Source: Populus alba
Lineage: Eukaryota > Streptophyta > Magnoliopsida > Malpighiales > Salicaceae
Direction: 5' to 3'
Length of the DNA stretch: 64,000 nt
Assembly (NCBI RefSeq): GCF_005239225.2
Contig: NC_133302.1
Span: 17,339,357-17,403,356, forward strand
How positions within the stretch are numbered: position 1 is the stretch's first letter; each line of letters begins with the position of its first letter. The translations under genes and the position numbers were made by a program. This document shows, piece by piece, positions 44,337-57,061 of this stretch. The notes beneath the pieces are model-generated. The model worked only from the letters and a program-made list of their open reading frames with translations. It was not told where the DNA came from and did not search any database.

Positions 44337-47300
44337 ATGGACACCCGTGGAAAAACTAATGTTGAATTCCGCAATGATGTCAATGAGACTTTGGGTAGGC
44401 ACGAGGCCAGCTTTGATCAACTCAATGCAGCTTTACAAACTATTCTCACTGAATTACAGGCCATTTCGTACCACACCCAACATATCGTAAGCCCTTCCTC
44501 CTGACATCAACCCATTTGCAAAGGAATCTTCTTCCCATCGACCAACCGGCCCCCCTTCTGTTGCTAGTTTTGATCACCCACATCCATCACAACTCAAGCT
44601 GAATTTTCCAAAGTTCAACGGAGAAGATCCAATTGGTTGGCTTTATAGAGCTGAACAATACTTTGAGTTTCAGAACATTAGAGCTGCACAACGCGTACAG
44701 TTAGCTGCATTCCACCTGGAAGGCATTGCGCTACAATGGTTTCGTTGGCTAACAAAGTTTCGTGGGCCACTCACTTGGGATGAACTTACACAGGCCATTT
44801 CACTGAGATTCGGTCCAACCGAATATGAAGATCCCTCTGAAGCTTTGACCCGATTGAAACAAACCTCAACTGTTGCTGTTTACCAGGAAGCCTTTGAAAG
44901 GTTCTCCCATAGAGTTGATGGCCTGCCCGAAACATTCCTAGTTGGTTGTTTTATTGCAGGATTAAGGGATGAAATTCGATTAGATGTCAAGATTAAACAG
45001 CCCAAAACCTTGGCAGACACAATTGGAGTGGCACGACTGGTGGAAGAGCGCAACCAACTGCAACACAAGCCTTTTTCAAATAATCGTTTATTGCCAGTCA
45101 CGACAATTCAGAGGGGGCACTCCAATCCTTCTCCTGGGATTCTAGGCTCATCTCCTAATCAACGAGCAAATATTGAATCCTCACCTTCAAAAACTCCAGT
45201 CCGAAGAATTACAAATCAGGAAGCTAGGGAACGACGAGGGAAGGGACTTTGCTATTACTGTGATGAGAAATACTCTATAGGCCATCGTTGTGAACGGCCA
45301 CAGTTGTTCATGATAGAAGACTCTCCTTGCGATGAGAACTCTGAGGAAGACCAACTGGAGGCAGAACTTACAGAGGTGACACCAGAAATTTCCTTCCATG
45401 CTATTGCTGGTGCTGAGCATCCCCAAACGATTCGGGTCTCGGGAAAACTACAGAACAAAAGCTTGATAGTGTTGATAAATGGGGGCAGCACTCATAATTT
45501 CATTGACCAAGCCATTGCAACTCGGTTTGGCCTACCGATCGTCAAAGATAGGAAACTTCAGGTGGTGGTTGCTAATCGGGAACGTGTAGAATGCGCAGGC
45601 CGTTGCCAAGGAGTCAGGTTATCCATCCAGGGAATGATCATCACGACTGATTATTATGTTCTACCTGTGGCAGCCTGTCAGGTGGTTTTAGGGGTGCAAT
45701 GGTTGGAGACCCTTGGACCAGTGGAGACAGACTACAAACAGCTCACCATGACCTTCATAATCGGCGGAGTCAGGCATACTTTGCAGGGTCTTGGATGGAA
45801 GGCTGAAGCATCTAGCATTGGGGTTCTGCATAGTAAGGAGTGTTCGGGTCTACAGAGGATGGGGTTCTTCTTTCAAATTCAACCCCTTAAGAACACTCTT
45901 TCATCAAATACGTATCCTTCAGCGATCCAGTGTCTCTTGGAGGAGTTTGCAGAGGTCTTCGCCCCTAACCCCAGTCTTCCTCCTCAACGCCAACATGACC
46001 ATATGATTCCCCTCCAGCCTAACACAGGTCCAGTAAGCATGCACCCTTACAGATATCCATACTATCAGAAGACAGAGATTGAACGCATGGTGAAGGAGCT
46101 TTTAGAATCGGGACTCATAAGACCAAGCAATAGCCCTTTTTCCTCACCAGTTTTGTTAGTAAAAAAACCTGATGGCACTTGGCGATTTTGCATTGACTAC
46201 CGGGCTCTCAACAAGATCACCATAAAAGATAAGTATCCTATACCAGTTATTGATGAATTACTAGATGAGCTCCATGGAGCTAAGTTCTTTTCGAAATTGG
46301 ATTTACGGTCGGGCTATCACCAAATTCGTGTGAAGGAGGATGATATTCCGAAGACAGCATTTCAAACTCACGAGGGACACTATGAGTTCATTGTCATGCC
46401 TTTCGGGCTAACTAATGCCCCAGCAACTTTCCAAAGCCTCATGAACGACCTTTTCCGACCCTACCTTCGGCAATTTATCTTGGTATTCTTCGATGACATC
46501 TAGTTTATTCCAAGTCATGGGAAGATCACCTAACTCACTTGCAACTTGTCCTTAAGATTTTAGCTACTAATCAGTTGTTTGCCAAAGAGTCCAAATGTCA
46601 TTTTGGAGTTCAACAGGTTAAGTATTTGGGGCATTCTATCAACAAAGATGGCGTATTTGTGGACCCCGATAAAATACAAGCAGTGGTGGCTTGGCCCACA
46701 CCCACTACAGCCAAGGAAGTTCGAGGATTCCTAGGCTTAGCCAGATATTACAGGAAATTCATTCGTCACTTTGGCAGCATGGCCGCTCCTATGACCAAAC
46801 TCTTGACTAAAGAAAAGTTCCAGTGGACTAACGAAACGGAGGTAGCATTCAATCAACTCAAGCAAGCCCTCACGACTCCACCCACCTTAGGCCTTCCAGA
46901 TTTTTCTCTGCCCTTTATAGTTGAATGTGATGCCAGTGGGTTGGGAATAGGTGTCGTCCTTACTCAAAACAGCCACCCCGTGGCTTATTTTAGTGCAGCC
47001 CTTAAAGGAACGTCCCTTACTCTTTCCACATATGAAAAGGAGATGTTAGCCATTGTCAAAGCAATCCGGAAGTGGCGACATTACCTACTTGGGAAATCAT
47101 TTATTGTGCGTACAGACCATAAAAGCCTCAAGTACTTGTTGGAGCAGCGCATTACCACTCCTGCCCAGACACGGTGGCTTCCTAAGCTGTTGGGATACGA
47201 TTACACTATTGAGTATAAGAAGGGGGTTGAGAATCAGGCTGCAGATTCCTTATCACGTATAGGAGAGGTGCACTTCCTCTCCATTTCAGTTCCCCACGCA

Positions 47301-48716
47301 GATTGGTGGCCCCAACTACAAACAGAGGTGAAACAGGATCCCTTTTATGCTTCGTATGCAAGCAAGAATACCTCCCAACCGATGAATCTACGTGATGGGG
47401 TTTGGTTCCACAATAATAGAGTTTTTCTAAGTCCCACCTCCTCCCTGATTCCGTTGATTCTAGCTGACAGTCACTCATCTCCTGTGGGGGGACATTTCGG
47501 GTTCCATAAGACCCTTTCTCGGATCAACCACAACTTCTTCTGGCCAAGACTACGACAGACAGTGAAGGAATACCTGCAAAAGTGTGCGGTTTGCCAACAA
47601 TGCAAATCAGATTGCATGAAACCTGCAGGGTTGCTTCAGCCCTTGCCTATTCCCACGCAAATCTGGATAGATATTTCAATGGATTTCATTGAAGGCCTTC
47701 CCAATTCAAACGGTCATTCTGTCATTATGGTAGTGGTAGACCGTCTCTCCAAGTATGCTCACTTTACTCCCCTGAAACATCCCTTTACAGCGGCTTCAGT
47801 TGCTAAGACATTTGTGGCAAATGTGGTTCGTTTACATGGTATTCCCACTTCTATTGTGAGTGACAGGGATAAGGTCTTCATTAGCTCCTCCTGGCAGACC
47901 CTCTTTCAGCTACAAGGGACACAATTATGTATGAGTTCCAGCTATCATCCCCAGACCGATGGACAGACCGAGGTCGTTAATCGCGTCCTGGAGCAATACC
48001 TTCGCTGCTTTGTCGGCCTACAACCAAAGTCCTGGATGGACTGGATACCTTGGGCAGAGTTTAGCTACAATACATCTACTCATTCGTCAACCAAGATCAC
48101 TCCCTTTGAGGCTGTTTATGGAATACCACTGCCACAACCGCTCACCTATGTTCCAGGGACTGCCAAGGTTCAAGCTGTTGAGGAATACCTCCAAGACCGA
48201 GACTCCCTCTTACGTGATCTTCGTAGAAATCTTCGTATTGCTCAAGAGAGAATGACGATCCATGCTAATCAGCGGAGGCGAGAGGTCTCATTTGAGGTCG
48301 GTGATTATGTATACTTGAAGTTACAACCTTATCGTCAGACTACAGTTGCATTCAGAAGTTCCTTAAAGCTCTCCCCTCGGTTCTATGGACCATTCCAGAT
48401 ACTAAGCAAAGTCGGTCTCGTGGCATACCGGTTGGACCTCCCCAAAGACTGCCAAATTCATAATGTTTTCCATGTCAGTTTGTTACGGAAACATTTGGGA
48501 TCAATCACTCCTCTATCATCCCAACTTCCTCCGCTCGCAGACGATTCTTCAATTCTTCCCCAACCTGATTCCATATTGGCCAGACATGAAATTCAGAAAG
48601 GAAAATATCGTCCTAAGGCAGAAGTGTTAGTAAAATGGGTGGGTGCATCAGATGAGGATGCTACTTGGGAAAATGAGTGGTGGTTTTTCAAGTCTTGCCC
48701 CCAATTTCATCCTTGA
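44337..48716 (+). pseudogene. Chromovirus gag-pol, two frameshifts and a protease Asp-to-Asn change
   Basis: The first frame starts with ATG at 44337-44339 (MDTRGKTNVEFRND) and meets TGA at 44502-44504. From 44506 the next frame carries gag ([19 protein letters not shown]), a zinc knuckle ([14 protein letters not shown]), protease, and reverse transcriptase up to FFDDI, then TAG at 46501-46503. From about 46505 the original frame resumes with the rest of reverse transcriptase, RNase H (IVECDASGLGIGVVL), the integrase zinc finger (HFGFHKT ... CAVCQQC), its core (SDRDKVF, HPQTDGQTE) and a chromodomain (AEVLVKWVGASDEDATWENE). Two single-base losses explain the frame changes. The protease site reads [10 protein letters not shown] (Asn codon 45478-45480), where Asp is normally catalytic. 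This copy should not be self-sufficient. Confidence 0.9.
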
Positions 48717-48744
48717 GGACAAGGACAGTTTGAGTGGGCAAGAT

Positions 48745-49152
48745 TGTTACGTGCTTCACTCAATGCATGCAACACATGCAGGGCAGAGGTGCACTGAACG
48801 TGGGTGCAGATGGAGGCATAGCTAATTACATTCAGTTAATAACTTTGTCGACGTGGGCATTGGACGTGGGCACAAATTAATTGCATTTTCAGTTACTTTC
48901 ATTCAATAATACTGAGGAATTGTTTCAGTTATGAAACGGTTCTTATTCTACAGCAGCAGATTCATTCTGCAGCAATTAATTGTGCAGTTTCATTCTGCAG
49001 CAATTAATTGTATTAAGTTGCTTTATTTCCGTTAGTTGTATTGGCTATTTATATAGCCGGTTGAATTCAATAAAGTATTATCATTGTCCAGTATTCTACT
49101 CCTTGTCTTCCTCTTCTCTCTGTTTCGTAACAGATTCTAAATTAAACATAAC
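48745..49152 (+). repeat. 3' LTR of the chromovirus
   Basis: 408 bp. Compared with the 5' LTR, it has a 28-bp tandem duplication containing TTCATTCTGCAGCAATTAAT (48959-49015) and lacks one CATG. One substitution is seen (TTGTATTGGC for TTGTAATGGC). Confidence 0.9.
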
Positions 49153-49157
49153 GAAAG

Positions 49158-49890
49158 CTTGTAAAAAGTTTTTCATGTTCCAATTCAACCTGATCCATTT
49201 TTTCTTAGCTGAACTTGAGCCTGTGATAGAAGTTACATACTCCACAAAAAAAGGGAACACGCAAAAGCTTTAGTGTATTCTTTTCAGGCATTAGAATGAC
49301 ATCCTTTCTTAATCTATGCTTTTAATAATTTTGCTGTAATTTGTCATTACATGTGATTAGCTATAACATAATATACCATAGAAAGAAAAAGGATTGAGAG
49401 AAGAATGTAAAATTGCTAGCAATTGGATAAACATCCCCCCCCAATCTAAGAGATGTTTCGTGTATGTCGAGTTTGCATTACATTCGTTTGTTTGTTTTTC
49501 ACAATTTTTTTGTTTCATTATTAGTAGCTTCTTGTGGAAAGTTTTTTGGCAAATGGTGCACAGTTGTTTTTAATCTGATTGTCTGCTTGCCCATATAAAA
49601 TAGAAATGCTCTTGTTTCACTTTTTTTAACTGCTGATTTAAACCTGAGAAATTGTTTATCAAACATTATTGTTGATTATGTGTAGGCTAAGTTAAATATA
49701 TCAACTCCTACAAATGCGCTTTCTGTACTCCAACAAAAAGAAAATGTTTTTGCAAGCTATGTTTTGTCCATAGTGTCTCTTTTCCTCAATTTATGAACAT
49801 GAAACCTTAAAGTTTTAATTGTTTCTTTTCCAGCCATTTGATTGGATTAAAAAGACCTTTTTCGAGAAAGCAAACACCGAGGAGAAGTGA
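49158..49890 (+). pseudogene. Exon-like pieces right of the chromovirus, unknown gene
   Basis: Directly right of the insertion a frame reads KACKKFFMFQ ... ELEPVIEVTYSTKKGNTQKL and stops at 49273. Read across the missing element, it continues back to an AG at 43912. At 49834-49890, after TTGTTTCTTTTCCAG, a frame reads PFDWIKKTFFEKANTEEK and stops. Both look like exon ends, but I cannot link them to a known gene or to each other. They may be parts of a host gene split by the chromovirus. Confidence 0.25.
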
Positions 49891-50410
49891 AGAAGAATCA
49901 ACTTTCTGGTAACAGCTTTCTGATTTCTTCTTTCAGGTTGCTGAGGAAAACCATGAACAAAGTTGATATGAATAATGTTGTTTAATTTTGCACTTTATTG
50001 ATGAGTCCTTGTTGGCATTATTCATGACAATGATTTGAGAATTAAACGCTTTTGTTAATTTCTTGTTGAGAATTAATCAATGTATTCAATTCTTTTATTA
50101 AATTTTGTTTTCATACTTAATAAAAAGTCTTTATTATATTCTTTTTCTTTTTCAATATAATTATATACTCTTCTTGTCTTCCATGTTGGAGTATAGTATT
50201 TTTTTTTTTTTTGGTACAATTAGCTATCAGAGTTTCCTCAAAAAGGACTTCAAAAGCTACACTAGTCAATATACGAACATACCGTTTATTTCAACTTGAA
50301 TTATCATATTTAATTACGTGATGTGTTCTCAGACATTTAGGGCTCTAGGAAATTGAATCAAGTAAAAATTTTGGATGCAAAATTGTACTCGAGTCCTGAG
50401 CTTGTAAGAT
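49891..50410. other. AT-rich intergenic stretch
   Basis: No supported feature. A T-run near 50200 and possible 3' untranslated DNA of the exon-like piece at 49834-49890. Confidence 0.4.
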
Positions 50411-50415
50411 CTTTT

Positions 50416-50709
50416 TGTTGGTGGAGAAACCACTGGTGGTGGCTTTTGAAACACTCAGAGGGATAAAACACAAGGTTTTATTATAAAATCCGAAGCTTAC
50501 AATAATTAACACAAAAGCTTAAACACGCCCTCTCTCTCTCTATTCTCTTTCTAGTGTTTCTCTCAATTCTCTCCACACAAATAAACACAAGCTGGGCACT
50601 CTATTTATACACAAAATCAGAATACAAAAATTCAAACTTCAAGTGTGAAGGCGGCTGGCGGCTGGCGGCTGTGGCAGCTGGTGGCTGGCGGCTGCGGCTG
50701 GTGGCTGGT
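50416..50709 (-). repeat. Left (3') LTR of the Copia element, first part
   Basis: It matches 62210 onward (GAAACCACTGGTGGTGGCTT, GGTTTTATTA, CACACAAATAAACACAAGCT). The minus strand has TATAAATA at 50602-50609. Just upstream of it (in the element's sense) is a GGCTGGCGGCTG-type GC-rich tandem repeat at 50650-50709, inside which the Athila-like element landed. Confidence 0.9.
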
Positions 50710-52328
50710 TGTTGCGATGTCGCGGTCGCACAAATTAATTACCCTAGCTTCAAACACAACACACAAGATAGTATAGAGCAAGCAAGGGGTCGATCCCACG
50801 AGGAAGATTTAGTTCAGATTTTTATGCTATACGTTATGCAATTTGGGGGGGTTGGATGTTATATAGGCTAAAGAGAAATAAAACAGAAAATTATCAAACA
50901 TAATTTAATAAAATCAGAAAATTATCAAGAGAACAAACCTTGGTCGCAATCACACATCCACCTATAGAAATCAGAACTGATCCTTGAAACGAAATTCCAG
51001 TTTATATTCTGAATTTTTATCTTTTCTTAACGTTGGTTAATTAACGGATCCGCCGTATAACTAACCCTAACCAACAAATAATCACAGTGTCCGCACTAAT
51101 GATTTAATCCAATGGCAGCCTTAAGATCTAGATAAATTCATTATCTTAACAACTAAGTTGTCTGCTTATGTTGCTTTGATCGAATGTTCTCCCTAAGATT
51201 AATAACGTAGATCTGCTACAATTATTAAACTCAGTTGCTTCACAAGTTCATATACCACAACTCCGGTTTTGATATCAAACTTAGCAATAAATTGTCTATA
51301 ATAATAACTTAGAGTCCGCTCTAGCAATTAAAATAAACAATCATAGGAAAAATAAGCATAGGAGAACAAACATATTCATCATATAAACTGAAAAGAAAAG
51401 GTAGAATAGATCTCACAGTTCTTGAAATTCGAAGGTTTCCGTGTCCTTGCAACCAAGAAAATGAGTTGAGCCTTGCATGTTTATTGAACAACTAATCAAA
51501 AAGATGGAAGAATGCATGATTTAGGGTTTCTTAGAGTAGGGGGGCGTTTTTCTCCTCTTGGGTGGCTGCCCCCTTTCTCTTCTCTCATTCTTTTTATATG
51601 CTAGGAAACCCTAATCTCTATTTTACAAAATAGTCCTCCCTTAAGTAGACAATTTACATTTAAGTAGTTCAATAACTATTTTCCTAAAAAAGGAGAAATA
51701 GCTTTGCATGAAATCTTCAAGCTTTGACTTAGAGGAGCTACATTGCTGAAATAAAAACTTGGATGTCGGTTTAGATGCTTCGGAACGTAATCTGGACTCG
51801 TTTCTTCACGAAACCTGTTTGCTGGCAGAATTTAGTTGTCATCTTTGAAAACTCATATCTCCCTCATATGACATCTTTTTTTGCTGCAATTTGGAGCGTT
51901 TATAGGCCTTTGAGTCAGGAATCCAAAACAATTGAGTTTGCATCAATTGGACTTTTGTAGCTCTAGATATTCAAGTCGGACTGACCAAAGGTCAACACTG
52001 GCAGATTGCGAGATTTGACTTTTAAAGCTGTGATTTCCATGCTCTTCCTTATTTTATTGTCTTGCCTTAGATTTCCAGAATGGTATGGATGTTAGCTTTT
52101 TAATGCCACTGGAATCACTTCATTTCGACCTTTAGAGCTCATGTTCTGCACAAAACATCGACTGAACGTCAAATCTGTCAATTACCTTCAATTTACTCCT
52201 TTTTGCATCTTTCATCCAAAAGTGCCTTCAAAACATAAAACAAAGAATATCAAGGCATTTTATATATAAAACATAGGCAAAGCACTAGTTAAATGTGGGT
52301 GAAACTATCGAATAATATGGTTGCATCA
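50710..52328 (-). repeat. Left (3') LTR of the Athila-like element
   Basis: It runs TGTTGCGATGTCGCGG ... GGTTGCATCA on the plus strand. The short frame at 51775-51960 is also present in the other LTR with changes and is not a gene. The right LTR (57062-58678) starts TATTGCGATG and ends GCATAA, so its outermost bases have changed. Confidence 0.85.
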
Positions 52329-52343
52329 AATACCCCCACACTT

Positions 52344-53830
52344 AGCTCTTGCTCGTCCTCGAGAAAGGATAGGTAAAATCAAATCAAAGTTAAATTAAAT
52401 CAAATCATTATGACCAATCTCCTAATCTCCCATCAATATCCAAGAATATATGCATTATAAACAAGAACACAATTAAGAAGGATAAAGAGTATAAATTTTC
52501 ATGAATTTATTTACATGCAAACTTCAAAACTCAATTAATTGTCGGGATTTAAATGAAATCTATGCCATGCCAAAGTGATAGGTCCTCTTATTGATATACA
52601 CTCCAACACTCACGTGTTTTGGGCTTATGTGTTTAAATCTCTCAAATTCAATCAATGAATATGTTCTACCATAAACTTGCTCTTCAATCTCATCTCCATT
52701 ACTAACATATTACAAGCAATGCATGAATCAAAGGTCTTATTTCTGGTTGTAATGGGGCCTAAAGGTTAAGGTGAGGTAAAAGAGAGTAAAAGAGAAGGTT
52801 CAAACCAAAGAAAGTAGAGCATTCTAAAAAATGATATTTCAAACAAGATATTCCATCAAAGCACATAAATTTTCCATCTTTAATCACCAATGCTTAACTT
52901 CTTTTGATTTCAAGCTCTTTCAACATAAAATCTTAAGAACATAAAGGAACATTTATTTATTTCTTTCTTTCTTTCTGTTTTTTTTTTGTATTTTTTTTTT
53001 GTTTTTCACCTTTGACAACTTGCCCATATTTTCATCAAGCATCACTTCTTCTTTCTTTTCACATAATTTCGAACCATAATTCCATAAGATATCACTAGTA
53101 TATGCTCTACTAATCCTTGGCCAGGGGAAAAGGAAAACATATAAAAAGTTAAGGCTTATACATGGATAAAGCAAAGAAAAGATAAACAAGCTCAAAAGGG
53201 GCTCACTAAGGATAATATGCTTTAGGTTGGCTTTTTGGCTCAAATGGTTACAATTCCTAATGCCTTTATCATCTTCATGTATATATGTAATGCGAATGTA
53301 ATCTCAACAAGATATGAAGCAAGTTCTAGAGATGCATATCATTGAAAGAATGCACAATCAAAGAATATAATGTTGAAGGCTCAAAAGCTTGCATTGGTAT
53401 TACACTATAAAGTCAACATGGCATATTCTCAAAGTCAATCCCTAAACCAATTAAACCTTAAAATTTGCATGCATACTCCTTCATTTGATTTATATCTTCA
53501 TCTATCTCAATTAATTCTCATATGTAATACTGATATTCTCAAAAACCAATGGGAGTTAAAAAGATCAAACATAACTTCTTTTTTTTAAGAACAACAAAGA
53601 AAACTAAAATAAAAAAACCAAAATTCTCTCAATACCCCCACACTTAAAACACAACATTGTCCTCGATGTTGAAATAAAAGCAAAGGAACATAAGAGAATG
53701 ACAAAAAATAAATTAAAATGCGAAAAAAAATAAAAGATAAGGAAAAAGAAAGCAAATCTGATTTTTTTTTTGTGCTGGGTTGCCTCCCAGTAAGCGCTTT
53801 TGTTTTATGTCATTGGCTTGACATGTGGCA
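52344..53830 (-). other. 3' non-coding interior of the Athila-like element
   Basis: AT-rich, without long frames. In Athila elements an env-like gene often lies here, but I see none. The sequence CCTCGATGTTGAA near 53660 and CCTCCCAGTAAGCGCT near 53785 precede the end of the pol remnant. Two CCCCCACACTTA-like motifs (52333 and 53635) bracket the stretch. Confidence 0.5.
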
Positions 53831-53833
53831 TGC

Positions 53834-56594
53834 TCACTCTTCATAGATTGGTTCAGCTAACTCTACAGAAGCGGTGAGTTCTGTCGTCCAACCTTCATAG
53901 AAAGGTTTCAAACGATGCCCATTTACCTTGAGTACTTTGTTGGTTTCTAAACTTGTAATTTCAACTGCACCATAAGGAAAAACATTAGAAACAACAAAGG
54001 GTCCAATCCAACGAGAGCGCAACTTTCCAGGAAAAAGTTTCAAACGGCGATGATAAAGAAGGACTTTGTCCCCAACATTAAAATTCTTTTCTTATAATCA
54101 TTCGGTCATGGAGACTCTTAGTCTTTTCATTGTAAATCCTTGCATTCTCATAAGCATCATTTTGTATTTCTTCCAACGTAATTCCAATCTTTTTGGGCAC
54201 CAAAAGGATAGGCGCCACCCATTCATTGTTCGTGATGGAGTAAATGACTCCTGCATCATGGAGGACAATTTGCAAAGCTTGCAAATCCAATGTTGATTCA
54301 TACATGTTTTGGGGAACACATATGTGCCTCTCCATCTCTTTTATCTCGGTAACATCATTGCCATAGCTCAAAGCTACTCTTAATCCATCCTAATAATCAA
54401 AATCAAAAACTTGCTGCACACACTTATCAACTTGGTCATAGCATGTGATAGAATAAACATTGCTATAAGGATATTTCATTGCATCATGAAAATTAAATTC
54501 AATCTTTTCATCTCCTACTTCCATGGACAAAGTATCCTTACCACAATCAATCTTTGTATTGGCAGTTTTCAAGAATGGTCTCCCAAACAATATATGAATG
54601 CTATTTGATGAATCACAAGAATTATGTTCCATATCAAGAATATAAAAATCACATGGAATGATCAAACTATCAATCTTGACTAGGACATCTTCTATCACAC
54701 CAAGTGGGTAAACAAAACTACGATCCGCAAGTTGTATTACAATGCTAGTTTTATTCAAAGGCTCAAGACTAAGAGAATCATAAACATGTTTAGGCATAAC
54801 ACTAATGGATGCACCTAAATCACACAAGGCCCTTTTGAAACTAGTATTACCAATCACACATGGGATAGTAAATGCACCTGGGTCCTTTTGCTTCAAAGGC
54901 AGATTCTTTTGAACAACGGCAGATACAACTTCACCCATACTTACCATTTCATGACCTTTCAGTTTGAAAGCTCTCTTGGTAGTACACAACTCTTTCAAAA
55001 ATTTGGCATACTTAGGAATTTGTTTGATAGCATCAAGTAAAGGAATGTTGAGTTCTACTTTCTTGAAGACCTCTAAAATCTCTTTTTCTTTGTCCTCTTT
55101 CTTTGACCTAGAAGAACTCATAGGAAATGGTGGAATTGTTTTAAAACTGGAATTCATTGAGTGAGGAGTTACCTTTGGAGTGTTGGTCGATGTTTCAGTT
55201 TTTGGAGGAGGAGGATATTCCTTATTTGTACTCAATTCAGTTTCTATCTCTTCTTCTTTCTCCATCTCAATTTGTTTCGACCTTTTCTCTTCAAGTTCAT
55301 TCCCACTCCGCAGCATGATCGCACTAACATTCTCTATTGGATTCCATGCTTGGGATGACAATTTTCCATTCATTTGTGCTTCCAATTTCCCTACACTTGA
55401 AGCTATTTGCCCCATTTGCTTCTCCAAGTTGTGAATACTTGACCTTGTTTCCTGTTGAAAAGACATGACATTTTGTTCCAAAGTCACAGTGTTAGAAGCC
55501 AAAGTTTTCATCATCTCACGAAGATCATCATTAGATGAAGACCCCATAACATTGGAGTTTGTGAATGGAGGGGGCTGTCTTGCTTGATAATTCTGTTGGG
55601 GCTGAAATCCATTGGGATGGAATTGTCGGCCTTGATTGCCTTGTTGAGGTTGGTTCCCATACCGTAGGTTAGGATGATCTCTCCATCCAGGATTGTATGT
55701 GTGGGAAAAAGGATCATACTTACGCTGAGGCTGTCCATTAAATGCTCCATCAACTGCATTAGCTTGTTCAATGTAATCTTCTTGCATTGTTGGGCACATA
55801 TCTGAAGTATGTCCTTGTAAGGAGCATATGCTACAAGCTTTCACCTGTTGTACATTGCCACAAGCCAAAGAACGCATAAGAGAAGTAAGATCATTAACTT
55901 TATTCTCAAGGTTAGAAATACTTACCTCATTTACTCGTTTGTTTGCGAAGTCTCCACGAGTGCCAAACTGTTTCGAGTTGGCTGCCATGTTTGAGATTAA
56001 TTGGCGTGCAACCTCGGGTGTCTTATCTACCAATGCCCCTCCACTTGCAGCATCAATGATACTACGGTCAGTAGGTATCAATCCTTCATAGAAATATTGA
56101 ATGAGCAGCTGATCGGGTATTTGATGATGAGGGCATTGAATACAGAGTTGCTCAAATCTTTCCCAATACTCGGAAAGTGTCTCTCCATGAGATTGTCGAA
56201 TCCCACATATTTCTTTTCTTATGTTGGCAACTCGAGATGCTGGGAAATACTTCTCAAGGAAGATCTTTTTCATGCCATTCCAAGTTCCAATTGAACCTGG
56301 GAGAATGGAGAAAAGCCATACCTTTGCTGCCCCTTTTAAAGAGAAAGGGAAAGCTTTCAACTTAACCTGTTCTTCGTCAACTCCATTCGGTTTCATGCCA
56401 ACACAAACCATATGGAACTCCTTGAGATGAGTATAAGGATCTTCTCCTGCAAGACCATTAAATGTTGGTAGCAAATGTATAAAACCAGATTTGAGCTCAA
56501 AGTTTACACTATTGTCGATGTTTATGCACAATGGCTGATTTTCCATGTTAGGAGCAGCAAGCTCCTTGAGTGTTTGTTGTCGTGCATTAGCCAT
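53834..56594 (-). pseudogene. Athila-like gag-protease with deleted pol
   Basis: From ATG at 56592-56594 (MANARQQTLKELAAPNMENQ) 734 codons are open to TAG at 54390-54392. They hold the retroelement gag domain (residues about 40-190, THLKEFHMVCVGMKPNGVDE), a short Cys motif (CSICSLQGHTSDMC), a Gln/Pro-rich stretch and the protease (ALCDLGASISVMPK, near residue 610). After the TAG the same frame goes on into the start of reverse transcriptase (VIYSITNNEWVAPILLVPKK) and then jumps to the integrase C-terminus (LEEIQNDAYENARIYNEKTK), so the catalytic RT, RNase H and integrase parts are gone. An added T near 54085 shifts the frame before [20 protein letters not shown]. The remnant ends at 53834. 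Confidence 0.9.
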
Positions 56595-57061
56595 GGTGTT
56601 GAGGTGAGTTTCCTTTCGTAACCTGCGTAAAGTTTTTTTCTATTACGAGATCTAACTGCACTTGACTTTGATTAGTAGACCGGGTTACTGGCATAAAGCA
56701 TCAAGAAAACTCAAAAGAAACCAACCACGCAAGAGATCGAAAACAATGCAAATTGTACGAAAATCTTACGTTAGAAAACTAAAACTGCCTAAAAACCCTA
56801 GAAAACAGCGGAATTTGGCCTCGATATAGTGGGGCTAGTAATTTATTACTAGTCCTGTTTAGAACGTCGTTTACCTTCAAGAAACAAAAGACCAAAACCT
56901 AATTCCACCAAAAAATCTGTTTTGAACAGTACCGTTGCCGCAAGTGAACAGTACCGCCGCAAGCAAAAATTCTGTTTCTCTTTTTTTTTTTAGAAATATA
57001 AATAACAATCACAACAACTAAAAATAACAGTAAAAGCACAAGAATCAACGGCGCCAAAATT

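Larger units (their letters stand above)
43926..49152 (+). mobile_element. Chromovirus (Ty3/gypsy) LTR retrotransposon
   Basis: LTRs lie at about 43927-44311 and 48745-49152, with TGTTACG...CATAAC(A) ends. GAAAG flanks the element at 43921-43925 and 49153-49157 (5-bp target duplication; the terminal base assignment is uncertain by one). The primer site TGGTATCAGAGC is at 44314-44325 and a purine tract is near 48731-48744. A complete gag-pol with an integrase chromodomain is present but interrupted. The LTRs differ by only about one substitution and two indels, so the insertion is young. Confidence 0.95.

Noticed and set aside
51775..51960. 61-codon frame, repeated at 58125-58310
   Set aside because: Both are the same place in the two Athila-like LTRs. 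The differences between them do not spare protein sequence.
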